Origin: Azospirillum canadense
Lineage (GTDB): Bacteria; Pseudomonadota; Alphaproteobacteria; Azospirillales; Azospirillaceae
DNA: 64,000 nucleotides
Assembly: GCF_025961225.1 (NCBI RefSeq)
Contig: NZ_JAOQNG010000007.1
Location: forward strand, 942,501 to 1,006,500
Direction of reading: 5' to 3'
Under the pieces are notes generated by a model that worked only from the letters and a program-made list of their open reading frames with translations, was not told the origin of the DNA and ran no database searches. Positions within the stretch are counted from its first letter, which is position 1. Each line of letters begins with the position of its first letter. The position numbers were made by a program, and so were the translations under genes. Of the stretch, positions 18,192 to 27,240 are shown one piece after another.

Positions 18192-19355
18192 ATCCAGTTC
18201 CAATCTTTACGGATGAAGATCTGGCGGTCTTCGCGAAGCGGAAACGCAGTGAAGGTTCCGGCTTATCGCGAGACGCCGAGTGGACAACTGCGCTCTTTCA
18301 AGACGGTTCCGGAAATTTGGTATTGGCGTGGGGGTGCCGGATCGCGTGTTCAAGCCGATGAATGCAGTCCTCTGGCGCTGAGAACCACCAGCGCGATCCC
18401 CGCGCCATGGTGCCGACCTGATGGCATTCACCGTGGATGCACCGGAAGGTGAGGCAACGCGTCCCAGTCCTTCGCCCTGTGGCGTAAGTACAAAAAGGAC
18501 TGCAACGCGGTGCTGCGGGCGGAGTTGTCTCGCATGGGGTTCACCAGGATCGCCAGCAACAAGGGAAATCCACAGCGGAGTAATGCACGAGGACGCACAG
18601 CCACAAGGAAAGGGAGAAACCGTGCCTGCACCCCAAGGAGCGCTATGGCGAGCAGGAGGGTGCCTGGCGGACCGAACGCCAAGGCAACTCTGCGGCTCGC
18701 CATTGGCGATTTCGGCCGCATGCGCGGTCGCGGAAAAGCCCGATGTTGAGCGACGGCCCAGGTCTGACGCATGGCGCTGCCCTTTCCGGACAACCGCATT
18801 CAAGGCTTGAGACTTTGCAGACCGGATACCCGGAATGAACTTCGTCCGAACGGATGTGGCAAAAGAAAGGGGCCGCCTGTCGGCGGCCCAGGTGCTCTCT
18901 ATGGACCCTGCGCGAATCGAAGAGAAATCTAGTCAAAGCACACATTGTTTGTGCAACTGGCAAAATAGCCTATGCGGTCAGGTCCCACAGAGCCAACCGT
19001 CGCCCTGGGGGCGCGTGGACCCGGAGAGAGTGTCCGCTCACCAGCAGGGCATCGCTGACGGGCGCCGGCATCCCATGTGGTGGCCTGGGCTCGCCCGATC
19101 ACTGGCAGCAGATGGGCCGACACATGATCCGGCCCTGCCAAAGATTATCAAAATTTCGCAAATTGTTAACATCATGGTAAATAGCTTCACAATCAGGCTG
19201 CCATGCAGCGACACTTGCGATTCCTTTGCCAGGGCCAGCATGAAGTGTTTTTTAGATCAACCGCCACGGCATCTTGCGTTCCTGTTGCGAGCGGAAGCAC
19301 ACGGCGACGCTGGTAAACATCTGCGGGATTGCTAAAGAGGGAAGGCTTCGGGCCC
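18192..19355. other. 1.16-kb region without a confident gene
   Basis: The frames on both strands lack convincing starts. One short stretch (about 18470-18570, plus) reads FALWRKYKKDCNAVLRAEL and then SRMGFTRIASNKGN. It is preceded by a frameshifted start MAFTVDAPEGE at 18421 and may be a decayed gene of unknown type. The last 200 bases are AT-richer and probably hold the promoter of the PAS gene. Confidence 0.35.
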
Positions 19356-20237
19356 ATGCGGAAGAAGAACGGGAAAGAGCTACCGAGAAACGCTGATCCC
19401 GGGGATATGCCGGTCCGAAATGTCGAATGTAAGGACTTGCCGGATCGGGCAACGCACGATGTTCGAATGGCGGCAAGCACGGCAGATGCCGAAACCGTGG
19501 CCTTGCTCAACGCGGATCTCCGGCGCGTCAACGCGGACCTCAAGGAGAGCCGAGCCAAGCTGAAGGCAAGCGAGGCCCGGCTTCGCACGGTTCTGGAAAG
19601 CGCCACGGAATACGCCATCATCACGACTGATCTTCAGGGCCACATCTCCGGGTGGAACGCCGGTGCGTACAACATCCTTGGATGGTCCGAAGAGGAGGTC
19701 ATTGGCCGCGATCTGGGCCTCCTCTTCACACCGGAGGATCGTGCACTTGGGATTCCGGAGCGGGAGATGCAAACCGCGCGGCAGGCGGGTCGCGCCGAAG
19801 ACGAACGTTGGCACCTACGCAAGGACGGTCGCCATTTTTGGGGTCGGGGTATGGTGACTCCGCTCGGCGACAGCGGCGCCCAAGGCTTTCTCAAAATTTT
19901 GCGCGACCGCACGGAGGAGCGCGCGGCCGCGGAAGCGGTCCAAGCGGCCAACCGCCGTGCAACGGACATCCTGGAGAGCATCAGCGATGCCTTTGTCGCC
20001 CTCGACCGCGACTACCGCATCACTTACCAGAATCGGCAAAGTGAGCGGATCAAAGGCATTCCGACACCAGCGGTGCTCGGCAAAACGGCCTGGGAAGCCT
20101 GGCCAACTTCTGTGGGAACGCCGGTCGAAGCCGCTGTCCGGCGCGCGATGGAGGCGCAGGTGCCGGTCGAATTGCAGCACCGGTACCAAGATGACCAGGT
20201 GGACGCCTGGCTTGAGTTCAACATCCACCCGACCTCA
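19356..20237 (+). pseudogene. PAS-domain signalling protein, truncated by IS insertion
   Basis: ATG 19356 follows GAAGG. The protein has a coiled region (ALLNADLRRVNADLKESRAK), PAS 1 (RTVLESATEYAIITTDLQG) ending in FLKILRDRTEERAAAE, and PAS 2 (ILESISDAFVALDRDYRITY). It breaks off at AWLEFNIHPTS, where the IS701-like element starts. The usual end of PAS 2 and any kinase or GGDEF output domain are missing. The sequence beyond the element does not continue a PAS fold, so the 3' part was probably lost before or during the insertion. Confidence 0.8.
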
Positions 20238-20268
20238 GCTGGGCTTTGCACGTTTTGAGCGCTTGAGG

Positions 20269-20610
20269 TTAGGCGTTGATCCAGAAGAAGCCCTCGGTGG
20301 CGATGAAGTCGAGCGCCTCGTCGAGCGGCATGATGACGGACCCGAAGTCGCCGGGAGCGGCCCAGGCATCGCGACGCCACCAGAGCACCTGAACCGTATC
20401 GTCGCGTCCGGTCGGGCGTAGGCGAGCCAACGGCCCGCCGGTTCGGCGGCTGTAGAGCGTGTAGCCGCGATTGGCGCGCACCACCTCGACCCCGCCGTGC
20501 GGAAAGGCGAAGGCCGCGATGCGCTCGCGCAGCGCGTCGCTTTTGGCGGCCGTCGTGATCTCCTCCTCCGGCACGGGTTGCCGTGGCGCCATCCCTCGGA
20601 GCGCCCTCAT
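20269..20610 (-). CDS. IS-encoded accessory protein, uncharacterised
   Basis: Up to 113 residues, ending just inside the left end of element A. The C-terminal 75 residues are strongly conserved with the protein at 59940-60218 in element B. Shared motifs are NRGYxLxSxRTG, PxARLRPxG and VLWWRRxAW, and both end in FWI(N/R)A. The start may be ATG 20610, whose CAT shares CATG with the transposase ATG at 20609, or ATG 20592. The fold looks like a small alpha/beta protein with a Trp/Arg-rich strand. No known domain is recognised. A role in regulating or assisting transposition is inferred from linkage only. Confidence 0.75.
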   Translation of the reverse strand: MRALRGMAPRQPVPEEEITTAAKSDALRERIAAFAFPHGGVEVVRANRGYTLYSRRTGGPLARLRPTGRDDTVQVLWWRRDAWAAPGDFGSVIMPLDEALDFIATEGFFWINA

Positions 20611-21793
20611 GGTCAACACGGTGCCGCGCCCTTTGGTCCAGTGGCTTTGGCCCTTCATCGGCTGCTTTTCCGCCGCGACCTGGCACCACGTCCAGGTGCT
20701 GGTCGCCGGGACCGTGCTGTGTCCCGGCCGGCGCACCGTCACGGGTGCGCTGCGCGTCATGGGCCTGGAGCAGGCCAGCGGCTTCGCCGTCTATCATCGC
20801 GTGCTGAGCACCGCCCGCTGGTCGGCCCGGCGCGTCGCCCGCGTGCTGCTGCACCGCCTCGTCAGCGCTCTGGTGCCGCACGGACCGGTGGTCATCGCCC
20901 TTGATGACACCATCGAGCGCCGCTGGGGCAAACGGATCGCCCTGCGCGGCATCGACCGTGACCCGGTGCGCTCCAGCCACGGCCACTTCGTCAAGGTCAG
21001 CGGCCTACGCTGGCTGCCCGGCCGGACCGTGATCGCCGTGGCCGACAGCAGCTTTTCGGCCATTGAGCTGTTGCGCGCCGTCGCCGCGCACGTCAACGTG
21101 ATCACCCGCCTGCGCCTCGATGCCGGGCTGTACGAGCCGGCCCCGGCGCGCACCGCGCGGACCCTGGGGCGGCCGCGGGTGAAGGGAGCGCGGCTGCCCA
21201 CGCTGAACGAGCGGCTGGCCGATCCGGCGACCGCGTGGCAGCGGGTGACGCTGCGCGGCTGGTACGGCAAGACGGAGCGGCGGCTCGACCTCGCCTCGGG
21301 CACGGCCATTTGGCATCACCCCGGCCGCCAAGTGGCGATCCGCTGGGTGCTGGTGCGTGACGGCGAAGGCGAGAAACCGCCGCAGGCGTTTCTGAGCACC
21401 GATCCCGCCGCCGACCCGGTGGCGATCCTCGGCTGGTTTGTCCAAAGGTGGCGCGTCGAGGTGACGCTGTCCGAAGTCCGTCGCCACCTCGGCGTCGAGA
21501 CGCAGCGGCAGTGGTCCGACCGGGCGATCCTGCGCACCACGCCGGCCCTGCTCGGGCTGTTCTCGCTCGTCACGCTGTGGGCGGACCGGCTCGCCGCCGA
21601 CCGCGGGCTCCGGCTGGATAGCGTCCGCTGGTATCGCAAGGCCGAGCCCACCTTCAGTGATGCGCTCGCCCTGGTGCGCCGCGAGCTGTGGACCGCGCCG
21701 ACTTTCGCAACGTCCCGGCAGGACCGCGACAACGCCGAAATCCCGACCAAGCTCCTGGATCGGCTCATTCACGTCGCCTGCCGACCGCCCTAA
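20609..21793 (+). CDS. IS701-like DDE transposase
   Basis: A 394-residue transposase starting MVNTVPRPLVQWLWPF. DDE candidates are the Asp of VVIALDDTIERRWG, the Asp of VIAVADSSFSAIELL, and the Glu of QRWRVEVTLSEVRRHLG. The RVKGARLPTLNERLADP segment is shared with the transposase at 58522. The frame is intact and the element ends are preserved, so it is probably mobile. Upstream in-frame codons before 20609 overlap the divergent accessory gene and are not used. Confidence 0.9.
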   Translation: MVNTVPRPLVQWLWPFIGCFSAATWHHVQVLVAGTVLCPGRRTVTGALRVMGLEQASGFAVYHRVLSTARWSARRVARVLLHRLVSALVPHGPVVIALDDTIERRWGKRIALRGIDRDPVRSSHGHFVKVSGLRWLPGRTVIAVADSSFSAIELLRAVAAHVNVITRLRLDAGLYEPAPARTARTLGRPRVKGARLPTLNERLADPATAWQRVTLRGWYGKTERRLDLASGTAIWHHPGRQVAIRWVLVRDGEGEKPPQAFLSTDPAADPVAILGWFVQRWRVEVTLSEVRRHLGVETQRQWSDRAILRTTPALLGLFSLVTLWADRLAADRGLRLDSVRWYRKAEPTFSDALALVRRELWTAPTFATSRQDRDNAEIPTKLLDRLIHVACRPP

Positions 21794-21809
21794 ACGTGCA
21801 AAGACCAGC

Positions 21810-22252
21810 TCAGTAAAGGTAGGAGAAACTCACAAGGCGGTGTTTGTCGAAGTTATCTCTCCATCTTCGAGCATCATACAAACCCCAGAAGCGCGACGGT
21901 CATAATTCAGGGAGAGTTTTTTTGGGTAACGGTACATTTCAGCGATGATACTGATCGGGTTTGATGCGTCGTCAGACCACATGGAAAGGCCCTGCTGGTT
22001 GCTCACATGACCAGCAGGGCCTACCGACAAGTTACCCTTGATCGGTCGTTTGCTGTTGGGAGGCGTGACGATTCAAAGCCCTCCGTGCGGTTGATCCTGC
22101 GCGTTCAACACGGCTAACCCAGACAGGGTTCCGCCCTCTCCTAACAGAGTAATGCATACCTGTCCGAGCGGCAGAATCGGAGGAACTCCGCCCCGTGCGG
22201 CGCTTGCTTTGGGCCGGAACTCATAGTCCGATATCCGAATGGGTGACCGGCC
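21810..22252. other. Intergenic region with a strong hairpin
   Basis: This 440-base gap holds no convincing gene. A perfect 12-bp stem (GGCCCTGCTGGT, 21988-21999; ACCAGCAGGGCC, 22010-22021) encloses a 10-base loop. On the minus strand it is followed by TTTCC, so it could terminate transcripts from the binding-protein gene upstream. Confidence 0.4.
21988..22021 (-). terminator. 12-bp perfect stem-loop, possible terminator
   Basis: Arms GGCCCTGCTGGT and ACCAGCAGGGCC pair fully. It lies about 230 bases beyond the stop of the minus-strand binding-protein gene. The U-run is only three bases. Confidence 0.4.
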
Positions 22253-23296
22253 TCACTCTCCCAGCGGCGGCGCGTAGAGCAAGCCGCCGTTGATCCACAG
22301 GGCGTTCGGTCCGCGCTCGATGCCCAACGCGGAGCCTTTGCCCAGGTGGCGGTCGTAGATTTCGCCATAGTTCCCCACCTGCGTGATCACCCGCCAGCCC
22401 CAGGCGTCATCCAGGCCGAGGCCCGAGCCGAAGCCGGGCCTGCCGCCCAGCAGTTTGCGCACCTCCGCGTCGTCGGAGGCTTTCATCGCCTCGGCGTTGG
22501 CCGCGGTGATGCGTTTCTCCTCAGCCAGGACGGTGGCGAGAACGACCCAGCGCACGATGTCGAACCATCGTTTGTCATCGGCGCGCACCATCGGCCCGAG
22601 CGGCTCTTTGGAAATGACCTCGGGGAAGACAACATAACCATCACCGTTCGGCGCGTCGTCCAGGCGCTTGCCGTACAGCCCGATGCGGTCGTTGGTGATG
22701 AGGTCGCAATGGTGATTGAAGAAGGCCGACAGAGCTCCATCAGACGAGCGTGTCCGCTTCGTCGCGAGCGGCGTGCCGGTTTGGGCCAGCCAAGCCTCCA
22801 AGTTGCGCATGCTGGTCGTGTGTTCGACGACACAGACGGAGACGGTCGTTCTGGCGGCGAGCTTCGCCAGGTCCATCAGGCTCGCGATGCCCGAAGAGCG
22901 GTGGGCCATGAAGCTTTGCCCATCATAGAGATACACCACCGGGAAATTGACGCCGAGGGTGGTGTCGCGTTGCTGTGTCCAGGTGGTGGCCCCCATAACC
23001 ACGTCCACCTCGCCGCGGCGCAGGACGTCAAAGCGGTTGGCCGAGGTGACCTCCACGAAGTCCACCCGGTCGGCGCCGCCAGCGACAGCGGCGGCGAGCG
23101 CACGGCACATGTCGGTGTAAAAGCCCTCCCAGCGCCCGGACTGGTCCATGGTGGACAGGCCGCGCCCGCTGGCGGTCACGCCACAGCGCAGGAGGCCCGC
23201 ATCGTGCACGCGCTCCAGCGTGCCCGCTTCCGCTGGCTCACCAACACACAACAGCGTGCCAACGAGCAGCACCGCGAGAGACCGAGCCGACCGCAT
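22253..23296 (-). CDS. Periplasmic amino-acid ABC transporter binding protein (AapJ-like)
   Basis: A 347-residue secreted protein. ATG 23296 is preceded by GAAGGGG. The signal peptide RSLAVLLVGTLLCVGEPAEA should be cleaved near residue 24. The mature part has the SBP_bac_3 pattern: AGLLRCGVTASGRGLSTMD, WEGFYTDMCRALAAAVAG, EVDVVMGATTWTQQRD and FPVVYLYDGQSFM. GWRVITQVGNYGEIYDRHLG near the end is typical of the AapJ/BztA group. No permease or ATPase gene is adjacent, so it must either serve a transporter encoded elsewhere or act as a solute sensor. Confidence 0.9.
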   Translation of the reverse strand: MRSARSLAVLLVGTLLCVGEPAEAGTLERVHDAGLLRCGVTASGRGLSTMDQSGRWEGFYTDMCRALAAAVAGGADRVDFVEVTSANRFDVLRRGEVDVVMGATTWTQQRDTTLGVNFPVVYLYDGQSFMAHRSSGIASLMDLAKLAARTTVSVCVVEHTTSMRNLEAWLAQTGTPLATKRTRSSDGALSAFFNHHCDLITNDRIGLYGKRLDDAPNGDGYVVFPEVISKEPLGPMVRADDKRWFDIVRWVVLATVLAEEKRITAANAEAMKASDDAEVRKLLGGRPGFGSGLGLDDAWGWRVITQVGNYGEIYDRHLGKGSALGIERGPNALWINGGLLYAPPLGE

Positions 23297-23687
23297 CCCC
23301 TTCGCCTTTTCCGGGTTGAGAACCGAGTTGTCTCAGTGTGACATTGCCGAGCGAGACTCGAAACCGCGATCCGGAGGAGGCGGTTGCTGCCGATGAGAGG
23401 TCCAGGGCTCAGACGCCCGGCGGTACTCACGGTCGGCACCGTTCTCGCCGCACTCCGGTTCAAGGTCGGTCCCCCAGGAAGTCGCCTTCCGCGCGAACCA
23501 CCGCAGGAGCCCAAGCGGCTGGCCGTCGGATCGGGCAGATGCGCCCCAGCCCGGACTTCTGCGAATACTGGCAGCGGTTTACCTCTCACACATCGCTCAG
23601 CGATGCGCTGATGGCGTCAGGCGGATCTTCGATCCGCTGAAAGCCGACTTTGCGGGTCGCTGCCACCGCCCTGATTTTCGTCGTTTA
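23297..23687. other. Intergenic region, nothing recognised
   Basis: About 390 bases upstream of the binding-protein gene up to the IS5 left end. The promoter of that gene should be here, but no motif is clear. No gene-like frame is seen. Confidence 0.35.
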
Positions 23688-24706
23688 GAAGCTGTTTGTA
23701 GATGTCATGGGCTGACGGCGTGGGCGGTGAGGCGCTTCAGGCGCCGTGCGAGGATTGAGACGAAGGCGATCTCGACGAAAGCGACGAGGTGCTCCTTCGT
23801 CCGCTCGACGATGATGTTCAATCGGCGGTAGCGAGCGGCCCAGGCGAACGAACGCTCCACCGCCCAGCTGATTCCAACTGGGATGAAGGTCCCGTTCCGA
23901 CCGCGGGCGATCGCCTTGACGGTGATGCCGAGGTCTTCGCCGACCTTGGCCAGGCGCTCGCCGCGATAGCCGAGATCGCCAATGGCTGGTCCTTGGAAGC
24001 CTTTCCCGACGAGCTGGCGCAGCACCGGCACGATGCCCTTGGTATCGTGTACATTGGCCGGGGAGGCATCAACCGCCAGCGGGAGGCCGTATTTCTCGAC
24101 CGCGATATGGACCTTCACCCCACGGATCTTCTTGCCGCCGTCGACGCCCCGCGCGAAGCAGCTTGGGGCCGAGCGGCAGGTCCGGCTGTCGATCACGACG
24201 GTGCTCGGCTCGGGCGTGTCGCCGCACGCCACACGCCAGGTCCGGCGCAGCCGGTCGAGCAAGCGGCGCCACAGCCCAAGGCGGGTCCAGCGGGCAAACA
24301 GGGCGAAGAGCGTGCCGAAGGGGATGCCCGAGAGCTGGCCGATGGCCCGCCATTGCATGCCGCAATAGCACACGCACCAGACCGCCATAATCGCCTTGCG
24401 CAACGCCGCTCCGGTCAACGGCGGCTTCGGCCCGGGTCGCGTCGGCCGCCTGCCGTCCGCGGCCATCGCCGCCAGTTCGGTCAGCACCTCATCCACGAAG
24501 GCGTCCACGTCGGTAAACGCGTCCCACGCCGCCGGCGTGGTGCTTGCGGGACGAACGGCGGTGCCCATAAGCTGCTGGTCCGACAGTTGTTGACGAAGGT
24601 CACAGCCCTACCAGACCATCCGCCCGGCGCAAATCCCCTCTTCAGCTTAAAGTAGCATCTCGCTCCGCGCCGGCCGGGATGACCCTGCTACAAACATGCT
24701 CTCAGA
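23688..24706 (-). mobile_element. IS5-family element, copy 1 of a pair
   Basis: The ends share an imperfect inverted repeat (GAAGCTGTTTGTAG at the left; GAGAGCATGTTTGTAG as complement of the right). The element is closely related to the one at 46818-47847 and has the same orientation. Exact tips and target duplication are unresolved. Confidence 0.65.
23705..24568 (-). CDS. IS5-family transposase
   Basis: A 287-residue protein: an N-terminal helical domain (AWDAFTDVDAFVDEVLTEL), RKAIMAVWCVCYCGMQWRAI, then DDE residues in STVVIDSRTCRSAPS, AIGDLGYRGERLAK and SWAVERSFAWAARYRRL. The frame is intact. It is very similar in sequence to the transposase at 46839-47702, indicating recent spread within this replicon. 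Confidence 0.92.
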   Translation of the reverse strand: MGTAVRPASTTPAAWDAFTDVDAFVDEVLTELAAMAADGRRPTRPGPKPPLTGAALRKAIMAVWCVCYCGMQWRAIGQLSGIPFGTLFALFARWTRLGLWRRLLDRLRRTWRVACGDTPEPSTVVIDSRTCRSAPSCFARGVDGGKKIRGVKVHIAVEKYGLPLAVDASPANVHDTKGIVPVLRQLVGKGFQGPAIGDLGYRGERLAKVGEDLGITVKAIARGRNGTFIPVGISWAVERSFAWAARYRRLNIIVERTKEHLVAFVEIAFVSILARRLKRLTAHAVSP

Positions 24707-24843
24707 TTCCGCCGACTTGTGGAGCGCGGTCGCGCAGCGTGCCGGGCGAGCCCGGGGTTGCGTTCTCCTGCTCCGGCGACGGGCCGCCGTCATCCTTCTC
24801 GCAGAACCAGGCGCCCTGAGAAGGGTAGGGCCGTGCATGAGAG

Positions 24844-24878
24844 GGCCCGCCGCCCTCACCGGACAGGCGGGCCTTTTT
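24844..24878 (+). terminator. GC hairpin followed by T5
   Basis: GGCCCGCC (24844-24851) pairs with GGCGGGCC (24866-24873) around a 14-base loop and is followed by TTTTT on the plus strand. It lies just past the stop of the minus-strand par partner gene and may insulate the par operon from plus-strand transcription. Confidence 0.45.
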
Positions 24879-24892
24879 GTCCGTCGCCGTTT

Positions 24893-25579
24893 TCAGTCTG
24901 CGATTTCGACAGCCTCGGCGTCGATGACTTCGCTGCCGAGTTCGGCCTCGATCTGACGAAGCTCCTCGGCCAACTTGCGCTGCATGGCGACGATCTGCTC
25001 CCGGCGTTTCGCCAGTGCGCTCCGGCGCTCAATGACATTCTGCCGGACGGTGCGCTTGAAGTCATCGACCTCACGCCGCTTTACGTCGGCCCGCACGAGG
25101 TTCCGGGACTCGGCCAGCCGGAACTCTTCGCTGCTCAACGTGACGAGCATGTAGGCGACGGAGTAGTCGCCGGGCAGACGATCCTCCGGTAACCGGCCAC
25201 CGTCCACCGCTTCGGCCACCGCTTTCAGCTTGTAGGCGATGCCCCGCGAGAACGGGAATTCGTCGCCATTGACCATCGAGAAGTAGCGATCCTTGCCGAG
25301 CTTCTGGTGGGCGAGGACCAGGTAGCGCCCGATTGCCAGGAAGTGGGCGGAGGCCGCCTGCCATAGCCGGGCGATCTCCGCGGCAAACTCGGCCTCCGAC
25401 CGGGCATCCATTACGGCCAGACTGACCGCCTGGAAGCGTTCGTCGTTGATCAGCCCTGTAGGGGGCAGGGCCTCCGCTTGCCCAGCGCCGTCCGCCAGCA
25501 TCTGCGCGGCCTGACGCTTCGACATGGCCAGGGGTGCAGTGCCAGAGGTGCTCGCGGTTGACTTGGTCGCCTTCTGCAT
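24893..25579 (-). CDS. Putative partition partner protein, ParA-linked, not a canonical ParB
   Basis: A 228-residue protein starting MQKATKSTASTS at ATG 25579, two bases after the parA stop (TGA-GA-ATG), so the two are translationally coupled. The middle has QAASAHFLAIGRYLVLAHQKL and FPFSRGIAYKLKAVAEAVDGG. The C-terminal ~60 residues are a charged helix (SALAKRREQIVAMQRKLAEEL) likely to form a coiled coil. No ParB box or standard HTH is evident. Its position in the second slot of a par operon suggests it binds the centromere and the ParA; this is inference from context. Confidence 0.7.
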   Translation of the reverse strand: MQKATKSTASTSGTAPLAMSKRQAAQMLADGAGQAEALPPTGLINDERFQAVSLAVMDARSEAEFAAEIARLWQAASAHFLAIGRYLVLAHQKLGKDRYFSMVNGDEFPFSRGIAYKLKAVAEAVDGGRLPEDRLPGDYSVAYMLVTLSSEEFRLAESRNLVRADVKRREVDDFKRTVRQNVIERRSALAKRREQIVAMQRKLAEELRQIEAELGSEVIDAEAVEIAD

Positions 25580-25581
25580 TC

Positions 25582-26346
25582 TCAGAGCCCCAGCTGATTG
25601 CGCAGGAAATGCCACACCGCCTGAATGTCGTCCGCCCCTGACATCCCGCGGACCTCGAGCACGCTGACGCCAAGGCGCGCCGCGTTGTCGAAGTCGGTGT
25701 ACTGCGGCACTTCGATGGGACAGAGCAGACCGGCCTTATTCAGATCGCGCTTGGCGATGTCTAGACTTTTGGTCGCCGACTTGTTGATGCGGTTCAGAAC
25801 GAACGCGCCGGGGCGTCCGAGGGTCCGCACGAACCCCATCCAGGCGGCCACAGACTCGGTGTCCGAAATGCTGGGCTGCGACGGCACGAGCACGTAGTCG
25901 GCGGCGGTGATGAGCGCTTTGATTTGCTCCGGGTGATCCTCAACCCCCGGCGGGGTGTCGATAATCAGCAGGTCGTGGTCGGTGACCTGATAGACCTCGC
26001 GCGGCGAGGCCATTTGGCCCTCGTAGAGCTCGATCTGCGTCGCCAGACTGTCCGGCCGACGTTCCCACCACTTCTTGAGGGTCTTCTGCCGGTCGAAGTC
26101 GGCCACCGCAACGTTGAACCCCGCCATCGCGGCGGCGACCGCGAGGTTCTTCGTGAGCTCCGTCTTGCCACAGCCGCCCTTCGGGCTGGTGATGAGCACC
26201 CTCTTGATGGCGCGCTGCAGCGCCGGGGTTTCGGCCGCACCGGCGGCCTCCACGGCCGAATTTTGGGTCTTCTGGTCCTTCTTGGTCGTCCGCCGTTTGG
26301 CGGGGCGGGCGTTGGGCCTCTCAATGACCTCAGCGTCGACAGTCAT
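25582..26346 (-). CDS. parA: ParA-family partition ATPase
   Basis: A 254-residue P-loop ATPase for plasmid segregation. ATG 26346 follows GAGGGGAC. The deviant Walker A is KGGCGKT at residues 56-62, with FDRQKTLKKW after the second strand and LLIIDTPPG as Walker B. The first ~47 residues are a basic extension (PAKRRTTKKDQKTQ) that could bind DNA and allow autoregulation, as in type Ia ParA proteins. It is followed without a gap by the partner gene. A palindrome cluster lies 117-240 bp upstream. Confidence 0.9.
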   Translation of the reverse strand: MTVDAEVIERPNARPAKRRTTKKDQKTQNSAVEAAGAAETPALQRAIKRVLITSPKGGCGKTELTKNLAVAAAMAGFNVAVADFDRQKTLKKWWERRPDSLATQIELYEGQMASPREVYQVTDHDLLIIDTPPGVEDHPEQIKALITAADYVLVPSQPSISDTESVAAWMGFVRTLGRPGAFVLNRINKSATKSLDIAKRDLNKAGLLCPIEVPQYTDFDNAARLGVSVLEVRGMSGADDIQAVWHFLRNQLGL

Positions 26347-26462
26347 GTTGTCCCCTCGCGGTTGTCTCCTGGCTTGTGTAACGAAGCCCGGATTCGCCGT
26401 GAAGTGACCGTGTGCGGATTATCGCTGTTTTTGACCGGGAACACAGGCGAGTGTGTCCGCGA

Positions 26463-26587
26463 GGACACCAAGCGCTCGCATGCGAGCGCTTGGTGTCCCA
26501 GTTTCGGCGCTCGCATGCGAGCGCCTGCCAATCCGTCACCGCTGCGAAAGGGGCGTGAACCGAATCAGGCGTTCGCATGCGAGCGCC
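26463..26587. promoter_or_regulatory. Palindrome cluster upstream of parA (candidate parS/operator)
   Basis: Three copies of a palindrome share the core CTCGCATGCGAG or a close variant. Copy 1 (26463-26498) is a perfect 36-bp palindrome whose half-site is GGACACCAAGCGCTCGCA. Copy 2 (26506-26525) is a perfect 20-mer, GGCGCTCGCATGCGAGCGCC. Copy 3 (26568-26587) is the same with one change. The first two centres are 35 bp apart. Their place before parA fits a centromere or the operator of the par operon; no protein can be assigned from sequence alone. Confidence 0.65.
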
Positions 26588-26635
26588 TCTCTTGGGCGAC
26601 TCGGGCCGGTGTTGACGTGCTGTGTAGTGCATGGG

Positions 26636-27055
26636 TCAACGGATGTGCTGTGACTCGCGCCACCAGCGAAGGCACCCTCTCGATGCCCCGCGTGCCTCGG
26701 CGGCTTCCCCAGCGTCGAGCATCCGCCGCAGGATGCCCGTCGCGAAGGTCGGTAGCCGGACTCTCGAATACTCCGGCTGCCCGGCGTCGGTGCGCAGCCT
26801 GGGCATGCAGGCGGCGCAGCGTGTCGCAGGCGGCGCGGGCCCGGGCGAAGGCGGCGAGGAGCCTGGTCTCGGGGTCGATGCGCACCCGGATCTCAGCCAC
26901 CAATGGCGCGGGGTCGTCGACCAGAAAGGCTTTGGCCTCGGCGTCCCATACGGTGTCAATCCGCCGCACAATGGCGTTGGTCTTAGCGTCGCGCTCGTAG
27001 CGGAGCAAGGCCCCGAACGGGCAGAGAGGATGGCGATGGCATTGACCGGGCGCAT
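26636..27055 (-). pseudogene. Degenerate gene with two compensating frameshifts
   Basis: The start MRPVNAIAILSA and the end PTFATGILRRMLDAGEAAEA lie in the same frame. The best protein-like middle (LLRYERDAKTNAIVRRIDTV, then DPETRLLAAFARARAACDTL) is in another frame, implying two compensating indels. The family is not recognised. It lies upstream of parA on the same strand and could be a decayed plasmid accessory gene. Confidence 0.4.
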
Positions 27056-27240
27056 GGCACAGCCTCCCTTGGCCGTTGACGTTCACTGGGCGCGCTGGTC
27101 GGCGTGTTTCTGTCGGGCGGCCGCTTCGAGCGCCGCCAGCGCCTCGATGGCCTCGCGGGGCGCGGCGGCCGTGCCCCGCGTCGAGTATCCCGCGGCTCAG
27201 GGCATAATGGCGCGCCCGGACATCGCGCCTCTCCAGGGTG

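Larger units (their letters stand above)
20238..21809 (+). mobile_element. IS701-like element A with accessory gene (1,572 bp)
   Basis: Inverted ends GCTGGGCTTTGCACGTTT (left) and GCTGGTCTTTGCACGTTT (right, complement) match at 17 of 18 positions. TCA flanks both sides (20235-20237 and 21810-21812), consistent with a short target duplication. Inside are a plus-strand transposase and a divergent minus-strand small gene. A diverged relative with the same gene pair is at 58440-60255. Confidence 0.8.

Noticed and set aside
24844..24878. Terminator of the par operon itself
   Set aside because: The T-run follows the hairpin on the plus strand, opposite to par transcription, so it is recorded as a plus-oriented terminator.
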